From: Planctomycetaceae bacterium
GTDB taxonomy: Bacteria; Planctomycetota; Planctomycetia; Pirellulales; Pirellulaceae
NCBI GenBank assembly: GCA_024642765.1
Contig: JAHEAM010000104.1
Span: 1 to 10,207 of the forward strand
Direction of reading: 5' to 3'
Length of the DNA stretch: 10,207 bases
The notes beneath the pieces were generated by a model. That model was not told the DNA's origin and ran no database searches. It saw nothing but the letters and a program-made list of their open reading frames with translations. The translations under genes were made by a program, and so were the position numbers. Below, in pieces: positions 1 through 6,485 of this stretch (the stretch's first letter is position 1; the number at the start of each line of letters is the position of its first letter).

Positions 1-19
1 TCAAGAATAGTCGCGCCAT
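1..19 (-). CDS. Start of a truncated minus-strand gene of unknown function
   Basis: Only the first six codons lie in the window (M-A-R-L-F-L), so no function can be given. The start is an ATG read from 19 to 17. A GGAG ribosome-binding motif (25-28) sits five nucleotides upstream, and a strong promoter (98-127) and a leader hairpin (62-88) lie further upstream in the same orientation. The whole arrangement is what a real divergent gene start would look like. A competing ATG at 43-45 in another frame gives only 14 residues and stops at the window edge, so it is less likely. The gene would be transcribed away from the glycosyltransferase pair. Confidence 0.45.
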
Positions 20-61
20 AGAAACTCCAGCTCCCTTCTTGCCATTCCTTGGTATCGGGCT

Positions 62-88
62 GCAGCGATTTTTAGATTGAATCGCTGC
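62..88 (-). promoter_or_regulatory. Perfect 9-bp hairpin in the predicted leader of the left-edge gene
   Basis: GCAGCGATT (62-70) and AATCGCTGC (80-88) are exact reverse complements separated by a 9-nt loop. The element lies just downstream of the predicted start of transcription of the minus-strand gene. No T-run follows on either strand, so it is not a classical terminator. A 5'-end stabilising hairpin, a leader regulatory element or a protein-binding dyad are all possible. Confidence 0.45.
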
Positions 89-97
89 CTGACTGCA

Positions 98-127
98 ATG
101 CTACCGCGAAAGCAAAAAAAGTGTCAA
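98..127 (-). promoter_or_regulatory. Predicted sigma70-type promoter of the left-edge minus-strand gene
   Basis: On the minus strand there is a perfect TTGACA -35 box (122-127), an 18-nt spacer that includes a T-run, and TAGCAT (98-103), which matches four of six bases of the -10 consensus. Transcription would begin around 91, giving a leader of roughly 70 nt before the ATG at 17-19. This is seen by consensus matching only. Confidence 0.45.
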
Positions 128-167
128 CGCACATCACAAACACAAAGCTAGCATTCGTGGTTTGCGA

Positions 168-197
168 TTGACGATTTCGACGGCAAAGTTGTAAATA
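168..197 (+). promoter_or_regulatory. Weak predicted promoter for the glycosyltransferase pair
   Basis: TTGACG (168-173) matches five of six -35 bases. After an 18-nt spacer comes TAAATA (192-197), a poor -10 match within an A/T-rich stretch. It is placed about 90 nt before the ATG at 285 and faces away from the minus-strand promoter, so the two genes would share this intergenic region. Support is modest. Confidence 0.3.
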
Positions 198-284
198 AAT
201 AGGCTAATCAACGGCAGACCTCATTGCGGTTAGCGGTTTAGGAAGATCGCAGCAATTCCAGAGAACTAAAAGCAGACCTTTTCG

Positions 285-1181
285 ATGCGTGCATTCAACG
301 AAAATCAAGAGTCGGGTTCCGATAAACGCTCAAAACACGTTGTCATTTTGCCATACTTCGCGCAAGACGAAATTCTACGATACCAAAAAACAGCTCAATG
401 GCTTGAACGGAATTGTGATTTGCAGGATCGGTGCGAGTTTCTTTTGGCGGCGAGCCCGAAGGCATCGCCCAGTGAGCGTTTGTATGAGAGCTTTTCACGC
501 ATCGCACCAACGCGTCATTTCAAATGTCCATCGCAGGTGTTTGGTTATCCCCAGGGCCCGACAGCCATGTTCTGGGATTGCATGGACTATATTAGCGAAA
601 ATTATGCGGGCAATGGATTTAGCTTGTGGTTTGAATCAGACATGGCATTCACCAAGGCGGATTGGCTGGACCGCATTGAATCGGATTGGTACGCCAACGA
701 GCAGACACCTATCCTGATGGGCTGCTACGTTCCAGAAGTTTATAAGTTTCGCTGGTTACGTCCCAAGAAAAAAGTCCTCGATCCTCATATTAATGGCGGA
801 GCCTGTTACTCATTAGACTTCGCAAAAAAAATGCCAGAATCGGCTCGCGATGGTGTTTTCGACATGGTTGTCTTTGACCACGCAAACAAGCTCGGTCGCG
901 CCCGAGCCACGGAGCAAATCGCTTTCTCGACGTTAAACAGAGTCCGACGAGATGTGATGTCAGATCGTTCCTGTGTTTTGCACGGCTTCATGCAAGAAAA
1001 AGACGCCTTTGTTGATCGATGTGTGGCCCCGGTTTCTCCGAAGGAACTTCGGCAACGTTATCTTCATCCGATCCACGACCAGATGGAATTGATAAGTCGA
1101 CAAATTAGTGTCTGTTTGTTTCGAAACGGCCGCAAGGCAGTTTTGGAGAGCATGCTCTTAGCAAAACGAAAGGCGCAGTAA
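285..1181 (+). CDS. Probable GT-A-like glycosyltransferase (family not assigned)
   Basis: This 298-residue protein has no signal peptide or membrane segment and is probably cytoplasmic. The N-terminal strand (about 17-26, KHVVILPYFA) resembles the nucleotide-sugar-binding opening of GT-A enzymes. The sequence WFESDM (115-120) sits where the metal-binding DxD-type motif would be. HINGGACYS (168-176) resembles the acceptor-side segment that follows it in many GT-A transferases, and F192-D193 plus H234 could supply later catalytic or metal contacts. The C-terminal 40 residues are basic. The assignment is by motif and context rather than recognised homology. The next gene, 54 nt downstream on the same strand, is a clear GT4 glycosyltransferase, so the two probably form an operon for surface polysaccharide or glycolipid assembly. 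No strong Shine-Dalgarno motif precedes the ATG, but it is the only reasonable start upstream of the conserved core. It could instead be an unrelated conserved hypothetical protein. Confidence 0.55.
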   Translation: MRAFNENQESGSDKRSKHVVILPYFAQDEILRYQKTAQWLERNCDLQDRCEFLLAASPKASPSERLYESFSRIAPTRHFKCPSQVFGYPQGPTAMFWDCMDYISENYAGNGFSLWFESDMAFTKADWLDRIESDWYANEQTPILMGCYVPEVYKFRWLRPKKKVLDPHINGGACYSLDFAKKMPESARDGVFDMVVFDHANKLGRARATEQIAFSTLNRVRRDVMSDRSCVLHGFMQEKDAFVDRCVAPVSPKELRQRYLHPIHDQMELISRQISVCLFRNGRKAVLESMLLAKRKAQ

Positions 1182-1203
1182 CCCACCACGACAATTTCCC
1201 AAT

Positions 1204-1221
1204 CGCGTGCCCAAGCACGCG
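1204..1221 (+). promoter_or_regulatory. 7-bp GC-rich hairpin between the two glycosyltransferase genes
   Basis: CGCGTGC (1204-1210) and GCACGCG (1215-1221) pair perfectly around a CCAA tetraloop. The hairpin ends 14 nt before the ATG of the GT4 gene, and no T-run follows directly, so it is unlikely to stop transcription fully. It could alter mRNA stability or limit translation of the downstream gene, which has no clear Shine-Dalgarno site. Confidence 0.4.
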
Positions 1222-1235
1222 CGAAAGCAAACTTT

Positions 1236-2567
1236 ATGATCGTTCATCACTTCTCAACCTATCCACATGGCGGTGCCGCCGTCGCTGCCCTCAGGCTTCA
1301 CCAATCCCTACAAAAACAACACACAATTAGCCGTTTTTTCTATAGCCACGCCGAGCGTGAGGCAACCAACGAATCCAACGAAACGTATCGACTCGAGCTG
1401 CAATCGACCCCGTCGCGGTCGTGGTTAAACCCGATGATTCGGCAACGTGAGAAATCACGATTTCGCCGCATTACTGAGGGTTACAGTCGACATTTGCTCG
1501 ACCGCGATCCAAAATTAGAAACGTACTCTGCAGCGGAACAGCTCGAAGGCGTCAAGTTGGAAGGGTTTCCAATCACGGCCGACTTGATTCATTTGCATTG
1601 GATCTCGTATATGGCAGACTACCCTAATTTTTTTACGGCATTGCCTGCCGAGAAGCCGATTGTATGGACGCTTCACGACATGAATCCTTTTACCGGTGGC
1701 TGTCACTTCAATTCCGGCTGCACTCGTTTCCGAAATGGTTGCGGCTCATGTCCCCAACTCAACAGCCCCAATCCACATGATCTATCGGCTCGCAGCTTTG
1801 AAACAAAACGAAACGCGCTCCGCAAACACAACTTACACATCGTCGCTCCCAGTCAGTGGATGCTTGACCAGGCCAAACGCAGTCCACTTTGGCCACAACA
1901 AACGCTGTTCTCCAAGATCAACTATGGGATCAACGTTCGGCAATTTCATCCAATCGATCGCATACTGGCAAAAACCCAGTTAGGACTCGATCCAGCAGCG
2001 ACAGTCGTCGGTTTTGGCGCAGACAACGTTGCCAACCCACGAAAAGGTTTCGCTTCGTTAAAACTCGCAATTGATCGTTGCGCAAGAACTGAAAATGGAC
2101 TTCATGGTCTCGTGTTCGGCAACGGACAAATCAAAGTCGACGAATTGGCTTTTGAAAAGACAACTCAACTTGGTTTCATTGATAACGTTGAACGGCAGGT
2201 TTTGGCTTATGCAGCCTGCGATTTTTTTGTTGCGCCATCTCTAGAAGACAACCAACCGCAAATGATAATCGAAGCGATGGCCTGCGGCCTGCCTGTTATT
2301 GGATTCGCAAGCGGTGGAATTCCTGAGATGATTGACGACGGTATCGAAGGACTCTTGGTGGATCAAGGCAATGTGAGCGGACTGGCCAAAGCAATTGAGT
2401 GGCTCGCCGTTAATAGAGATTCACGTGAACTCATGGGCCGCCGCGCTCGAATGCGGGCCATCAATCATCACGACGACGAACAGCAAGCCAAAATGTACTC
2501 TCGCATCTACGAAAATTCATTAAACCAGCAAACGGCATTTGATCGAAACAGAAGCCGCGCTGCGTAA
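1236..2567 (+). CDS. Glycosyltransferase family 4 (WcaC-like)
   Basis: This 443-residue protein should be a retaining GT-B-fold enzyme that moves a sugar from a nucleotide-sugar donor to a lipid-linked or growing glycan at the inner face of the membrane. The N-terminal half opens with a beta strand and a glycine-rich turn (HFSTYPHGGAAVAALRLH, about 5-22). It contains IHLHW (118-122) and WTLHDMNPFTGGCH (144-157), typical of the WcaC-like branch of GT4. The C-terminal half has a donor-binding region at about 257-271 and the family signature at 333-361 (APSLEDNQPQ, then EAMACGLPV). In the usual E-x7-E motif the first acid is Asp338, paired with Glu346, as seen in related enzymes. Four cysteines (156, 162, 169, 172) form a compact cluster. 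Two Arg-rich stretches (about 67-80 and 402-407) may aid membrane contact. Family assignment is firm; the sugar and acceptor cannot be told. It is probably co-transcribed with the preceding gene. Confidence 0.92.
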   Translation: MIVHHFSTYPHGGAAVAALRLHQSLQKQHTISRFFYSHAEREATNESNETYRLELQSTPSRSWLNPMIRQREKSRFRRITEGYSRHLLDRDPKLETYSAAEQLEGVKLEGFPITADLIHLHWISYMADYPNFFTALPAEKPIVWTLHDMNPFTGGCHFNSGCTRFRNGCGSCPQLNSPNPHDLSARSFETKRNALRKHNLHIVAPSQWMLDQAKRSPLWPQQTLFSKINYGINVRQFHPIDRILAKTQLGLDPAATVVGFGADNVANPRKGFASLKLAIDRCARTENGLHGLVFGNGQIKVDELAFEKTTQLGFIDNVERQVLAYAACDFFVAPSLEDNQPQMIIEAMACGLPVIGFASGGIPEMIDDGIEGLLVDQGNVSGLAKAIEWLAVNRDSRELMGRRARMRAINHHDDEQQAKMYSRIYENSLNQQTAFDRNRSRAA

Positions 2568-2846
2568 GTCATCACGTGGGTCAACAAAGTAGGGTGTTTG
2601 AAGCGCCATAATCTTCTTTGAGTGTTCCGAAATGCGAACATGTGAACCCGTTTTTTGATTCTGGGTTGACGAAACGCAACTCGCTTAACAACAAATATAA
2701 TCGTATTCGGGCCTAGTGTTTTCCGCCAAAATTGCGGCCGCAATAAATGCAATTGTGTGTTTCGCGGTCTTGGTGAATGGATGCAGCAGGAGAAGTGCAG
2801 TGCATCGACTGTTTATATTGCAATGCAATTCAAAACGGGCGTTCGT
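2568..2846. other. Convergent intergenic spacer with a 14-bp palindrome
   Basis: This stretch separates the converging GT4 and dcd genes. It has no credible coding sequence. It holds a weak 5-bp inverted repeat (AACCC 2645-2649 with GGGTT 2663-2667) whose 13-nt loop starts with a run of T, a perfect 14-bp palindrome (2731-2744), an ATTGCA-A-TGCAAT dyad (2817-2829), and a nine-base direct repeat AATGCAATT (2746-2754 and 2822-2830). No strong intrinsic terminator was found for either gene. Confidence 0.5.
2731..2744. repeat. Perfect 14-bp palindrome
   Basis: ATTGCGGCCGCAAT is identical to its own reverse complement and includes an 8-bp GC core. It lies between two converging genes. It could be a protein-binding site, or the stem of a small cruciform that helps end transcription, but no T-run follows it. 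Confidence 0.5.
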
Positions 2847-3413
2847 TTAATTCAAGCCCAATAGCAATTGGCGCTCATCTTCGGATTCTGCATTTGGATT
2901 GAGCTCTTTGTAGAGCATGCTTGGTTGAATCCCGCGGTTGTTTTGGTACTTCTCGCTCTTGTACTCCTGATATTCGCCGGCGATTTGGTGGTAAAAGATC
3001 TGACAAATCTCGACATTCGGATAAATCCGAATCGGCTGTACCGCAAAAATCTCAAGCGTCCAGTAGCCGCAAAATCCCACGTCGCCAAAACCAGCTGTGA
3101 CGTGAACAAAGAGTCCTAAGCGCCCAATCGACGAACGGCCTTCGATCATTGGCACGAATCCGTGCGTTTCTGTTCGTTCGTTCGTTCGGGCAAGGTACAA
3201 ACGGCTCGGCTCCAGGACCATTCCGCTTTCGGGAATCGTTATCTTTCGCGTCCGATTGCATTTTTTCATGTCCAAAACGACTTCTTCATAAGTCAGAATT
3301 TCGGGGTGCAAGGACAGATTGTAACTGTTCGGGTTGACACGGCTGGGTTCGAACGGATCGATAATGATGTTTTTACCCAAGTTATTTTGAATCTCTTCGC
3401 CCGAAAGGATCAT
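2847..3413 (-). CDS. dcd: dCTP deaminase, possibly bifunctional deaminase/dUTPase
   Basis: This cytoplasmic enzyme of pyrimidine deoxynucleotide synthesis converts dCTP to dUTP, or directly to dUMP if bifunctional. With the ATG at 3413 the protein is 188 residues, the usual Dcd length, and begins MILSGEEIQ as family members do. An upstream in-frame ATG at 3539 would add 42 unrelated residues and would span the predicted promoter, so it is rejected. Visible motifs are NPNSYNL (27-33, substrate pocket), EGRSSIGRLGLFVHVTAGF (91-109), the catalytic glutamate Glu121 in WTLEI, and KYQNNRGIQPS (155-165), the mobile C-terminal lid. HVTAGF followed by G-x-G-F resembles the mycobacterial and archaeal bifunctional enzymes rather than the E. 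coli form HVTAHRIDPGW. A short acidic tail (171-182) ends the protein. The gene stands alone, converging on GT4 and divergent from the 917-residue gene. The Shine-Dalgarno region is weak. Confidence 0.93.
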   Translation of the reverse strand: MILSGEEIQNNLGKNIIIDPFEPSRVNPNSYNLSLHPEILTYEEVVLDMKKCNRTRKITIPESGMVLEPSRLYLARTNERTETHGFVPMIEGRSSIGRLGLFVHVTAGFGDVGFCGYWTLEIFAVQPIRIYPNVEICQIFYHQIAGEYQEYKSEKYQNNRGIQPSMLYKELNPNAESEDERQLLLGLN

Positions 3414-3464
3414 CGTTTTACCGCTATAATCTAGGAAAAAAAAAGCGTGGTGAATGCAAGCAAA

Positions 3465-3493
3465 ATTCTCTAGGCCAATGGAACGGTTGTCAA
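3465..3493 (-). promoter_or_regulatory. Predicted dcd promoter
   Basis: On the minus strand TTGACA (3488-3493, perfect -35) is followed by a 17-nt spacer and GAGAAT (3465-3470, four of six -10 bases). Transcription would start near 3458, giving a leader of about 45 nt before the dcd ATG at 3413. The -35 box is shared with the plus-strand promoter described next. Confidence 0.5.
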
Positions 3494-3515
3494 GTATCGC
3501 GTGAATATCGAGAAT
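3487..3515 (+). promoter_or_regulatory. Predicted promoter of the 917-residue secreted protein
   Basis: TTGTCA (3487-3492, five of six -35 bases) is followed by a 17-nt spacer and GAGAAT (3510-3515), the same -10 hexamer as in the dcd promoter. Transcription would start near 3522, leaving a leader of about 65 nt that includes a run of seven C (3547-3553). Its -35 box overlaps that of the dcd promoter. Confidence 0.4.
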
Positions 3516-3587
3516 GATCACGTGTCGCCACGCATTCACTATTGCTCCCCCCCAGAAAAGTCTTTTTTAGTTAATTGAAGGATCGTT

Positions 3588-6341
3588 ATGTTGGCTATTC
3601 AGAGAAGATTGCCATTTGTCATGTTGACAACGCTTTTGTTGTCAATTGCGAATATTCGCGACGCTAATGGACAGCAGCAGGCCTGTCCAATCGTCGTTCG
3701 TACAGAAGCCGTTTTGGGCGAACCATTTGGAATTGGGATGGTGAGTTTTCGCCTGCCAGATCGAATCGACGGCGTCGATCCGAATCTCATAATCCGCACG
3801 AACTCTATTCAATTGACGGAAAAAAACGGCCGCATTTTTTATCCTGCCGAGGGCTATCCCGCTGCAGCACGATTTTTCCGGAATGTTTTTGGAGGTGCCG
3901 ATCAGCCATCCGACCAATTGATGTCAATTTACTTTTTGTTTCATGGCGATGCTCCGCTGGATTTGACACTCTGGGGTTGCGATGGAATCCAAGTCAATCT
4001 ACAGCCACAGCCCGTTAGGAACCAAAAACTCCAGCGGTTTTTCAAGCAATGGTGGCGAGAATATCAAATCACCGTCCGGCAACAATCCGATTTCGGCGAC
4101 TTCCCAGATCTGGTTGGCACCTACCTAGTCGAGATGCTCGCGAGTCGACTCAATTTGGAACGCCCCCAACCAACTGCGCCCGCAGCCGACCCGATGCGAC
4201 GAACGATGGAGTTGTTCACGGACATTGACCCACTCAGTTCATCGTTGATTCGTGAATGGTATTCAGGAACTCCGAATTTCGAATCGCGTGATTGGGATCC
4301 TCCACCTGGCATCGAATTGCAGACACTACCGGCTCCCGTCGATACAAAAGAAGTCATTCCAATCGAGCCGATCGCAATGCATGTGCCAAAAGATTGTTTT
4401 TACCTGCGATTTGGGACTTGGGATAATCAATTGTGGTTGAAGCGACTGATCGAAGAACACGGCGGCGATCTTGGGCGCATGGTACGCCTACGTGGATTCA
4501 AATCGAAAGTTCAATCAAAATTTTTGAACCAACTCGCGCTCGAGTCATCGCAGATCGATGAATGGTTCGGTGGCAATTTGATTGATGACGTCGCCGTGAT
4601 TGGCCGCGATACATACTTTGAGACGGGTGCCTCAGTTGGCGTATTGCTGTATTCGAAAGATCCCGCGGCACTAAACACTCGTATCAACCAACGCCGCAAA
4701 CGATTCGTCGACGACACAACGCATCTTGCGAAAATCGAAGACGTCGAGCTAAATGGCAAGCCGGCGACGTATTTGTCGACGAAAGACAATCGTTACCGAT
4801 CATTCTATGTCAACGTCGGCAATGCACATTTGTTTACGACAAGCCGGTCGATCGCTACAGCTTTTGCCAGCTGCTCAGAAAATGGCCAGTCGCTTGGACA
4901 GTCGAACGAATTTCGTTTCGCGAGAAAACAGATGCCTTTAGAACGAAGTGACACAGTCTTCGTATTCTTTTCGTCGCATTTTTTTCAAGGCCTCCTTCGC
5001 CCAGAATGTCAAATCGAACTATTGCGACGCAGTAAGGTCATCACGGAAATGCAATTGACACAACTTAGTCAATTGACGGCTCGCAACGAAGGCTACGCCC
5101 AAGCCCCTATGGAGTTTCTCATTAGCAACGGATACCTGCCGCAAGTCCTTGCGCAACGTCCGGTGGCAAGCCAAATCGAAGTCGTCGATGGAGTGTGGCT
5201 CGACCAAATCCGCGGCCGTCGCGGTTTTTTCATTCCGGTAGCTGACGTCGATATTGGGAAAATTTCGCCTTCTGAGAATCAATGGTATATCGAACGTGCG
5301 CAGTTTTTCCGAGATTACGTCCGCCACCTTGAGCCGATGTATCTTGGCTTGCAGCGATTTGATAAAGGCAGCAATATCGAGCGCATTGTTTTCGATGGGA
5401 GGATGGCACCTTTTGGCCAGGAAAAGTACGGTTGGCTGACATCTATGTTGGGCGCACCATTGAACGTCGAAGTCCAGGGCACACCGGATGATCTCGTACG
5501 CATGCAACTGTCCTTGAAGGGAGGCTTATGGCAACGAGATGTTCCTCCGCATCAGATATTTGCCGCCATTCAAGGCGACGTGAATCCAGATATTGATTTA
5601 CAACCCTCTTCTTTTTTCGACGCTTGGCGCACGCTCAAGCAGGTCCCAGGATACCTCGGGACATTTCCGAAGGCGGGCACGCTCGATCGGTTGCCTCGGT
5701 TGGGAGGGCAACCAGACGTGGAGGGATTTACTTATTCCCGCATGCTTGATCTCTGGCGTTTACAGTTTGGCGATTTCTCTGTCCTGGCATTCGACCAAGG
5801 GCGGTTGTTGGAATTGAAACCTCAATTACAAATTGTCACTGTCGAGCGCCCTGCCCAAATTCGTTTGCATGTCGGTGACCTTTCGAAATCGGATTTGGAT
5901 GGTTGGGCCAATGTTCTCAACTACCGACGCGCTTGGGAGGCATCTTTGGCGAATGCACAATTGCTGAATATGATTGCGGATCAATTTGGGATTGAACCTG
6001 CTGCGGCACGCGACGTAGGAGAACAATTAATGGATTTAGCGCTGATTTGCAGTTTGGGTGGCGAGTATACGCTACAAGCAATACCGGGGCGATCGATTTG
6101 GGTTTCCAATGCCTGGCCGAATTTTTCTGCACCAAGTGTCCCGCAAGATTACCTTGCGCCAGTGCTCGGTTGGTTTCGCGGTTTGGATTTGGAGGTCACA
6201 CACGTCAATAGTCAGTTCTTGGCGCATGGATTCTTGGATATCGAACGCAGCAAAAGCACTGAAGGAATCTTACCTTCATTTGATTTGTTCAAAGGATTTC
6301 AGAACCTATTTCCTAGTGGCGGCACGGAAGCTGATAATTAA
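3588..6341 (+). CDS. Large secreted protein of unknown function
   Basis: I do not recognise this 917-residue protein. The N-terminus is a Sec signal peptide: basic residues (R6, R7), a hydrophobic core (about 9-21) and a likely cleavage site near A26-N27-G28, followed by a Gln-rich start. No further membrane segment is evident, so the product is probably periplasmic or exported. An N-terminal module (about 30-190) is followed by a Pro-rich linker (about 192-202 and 238-262). A large central region begins at about 264 with HVPKDCFYLRFG and contains segments typical of alpha/beta folds, such as LIDDVAVIGRDTYF (331-344) and a paired block around 405-425. Trp and aromatic residues are frequent. 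The layout recalls large planctomycete secreted proteins, some carrying DUF3352-like regions, but I cannot assign that domain. A GAAGGA ribosome-binding motif (3577-3582) lies five nt before the ATG, which supports this start. The gene stands alone: it is divergent from dcd and 144 nt from terC. Confidence 0.85.
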   Translation: MLAIQRRLPFVMLTTLLLSIANIRDANGQQQACPIVVRTEAVLGEPFGIGMVSFRLPDRIDGVDPNLIIRTNSIQLTEKNGRIFYPAEGYPAAARFFRNVFGGADQPSDQLMSIYFLFHGDAPLDLTLWGCDGIQVNLQPQPVRNQKLQRFFKQWWREYQITVRQQSDFGDFPDLVGTYLVEMLASRLNLERPQPTAPAADPMRRTMELFTDIDPLSSSLIREWYSGTPNFESRDWDPPPGIELQTLPAPVDTKEVIPIEPIAMHVPKDCFYLRFGTWDNQLWLKRLIEEHGGDLGRMVRLRGFKSKVQSKFLNQLALESSQIDEWFGGNLIDDVAVIGRDTYFETGASVGVLLYSKDPAALNTRINQRRKRFVDDTTHLAKIEDVELNGKPATYLSTKDNRYRSFYVNVGNAHLFTTSRSIATAFASCSENGQSLGQSNEFRFARKQMPLERSDTVFVFFSSHFFQGLLRPECQIELLRRSKVITEMQLTQLSQLTARNEGYAQAPMEFLISNGYLPQVLAQRPVASQIEVVDGVWLDQIRGRRGFFIPVADVDIGKISPSENQWYIERAQFFRDYVRHLEPMYLGLQRFDKGSNIERIVFDGRMAPFGQEKYGWLTSMLGAPLNVEVQGTPDDLVRMQLSLKGGLWQRDVPPHQIFAAIQGDVNPDIDLQPSSFFDAWRTLKQVPGYLGTFPKAGTLDRLPRLGGQPDVEGFTYSRMLDLWRLQFGDFSVLAFDQGRLLELKPQLQIVTVERPAQIRLHVGDLSKSDLDGWANVLNYRRAWEASLANAQLLNMIADQFGIEPAAARDVGEQLMDLALICSLGGEYTLQAIPGRSIWVSNAWPNFSAPSVPQDYLAPVLGWFRGLDLEVTHVNSQFLAHGFLDIERSKSTEGILPSFDLFKGFQNLFPSGGTEADN

Positions 6342-6389
6342 TTTCCATGAATTTGAGCCTGCATGTCGACCTCCGCTCAAAGTTGTGCG

Positions 6390-6423
6390 TTGACAACCAT
6401 GACCAATCAAGCCGATTTGATAT
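6390..6423 (+). promoter_or_regulatory. Possible promoter of the terC-hydrolase pair
   Basis: The 144-nt gap before terC contains a perfect TTGACA (6390-6395). The best -10-like hexamer, TGATAT (6418-6423), is 22 nt away, which is too far for a standard promoter; hexamers at normal spacing match poorly. The -35 box sits within GTTGT-N6-ACAAC (6383-6398), a small dyad. The site is tentative. Confidence 0.22.
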
Positions 6424-6485
6424 GAAGCCATCAATCTGTAAAGAGTACTCGCAATCGTCGTTCACAAAATACGGAACTAGTTGAA

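Noticed and set aside
3..45. 14-codon minus-strand frame MARRELEFLW, ending at the window edge
   Set aside because: Too short to support, and the ATG at 17-19 in another frame has better start signals. It could be the end of a larger feature, but stops lie close upstream.
2645..2667. Terminator of the GT4 gene
   Set aside because: The stem is only 5 bp and the T-run is in the loop rather than after the stem.
3414..3539. N-terminal extension of Dcd to the ATG at 3539
   Set aside because: The extra 42 residues match nothing in the family and cover the predicted dcd promoter. The ATG at 3413 gives the standard 188-residue protein.
5019..5507. 162-codon minus-strand frame inside the 917-residue gene
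   Set aside because: It lies wholly antisense to a well-supported secreted protein and shows no recognisable domain or start signal.
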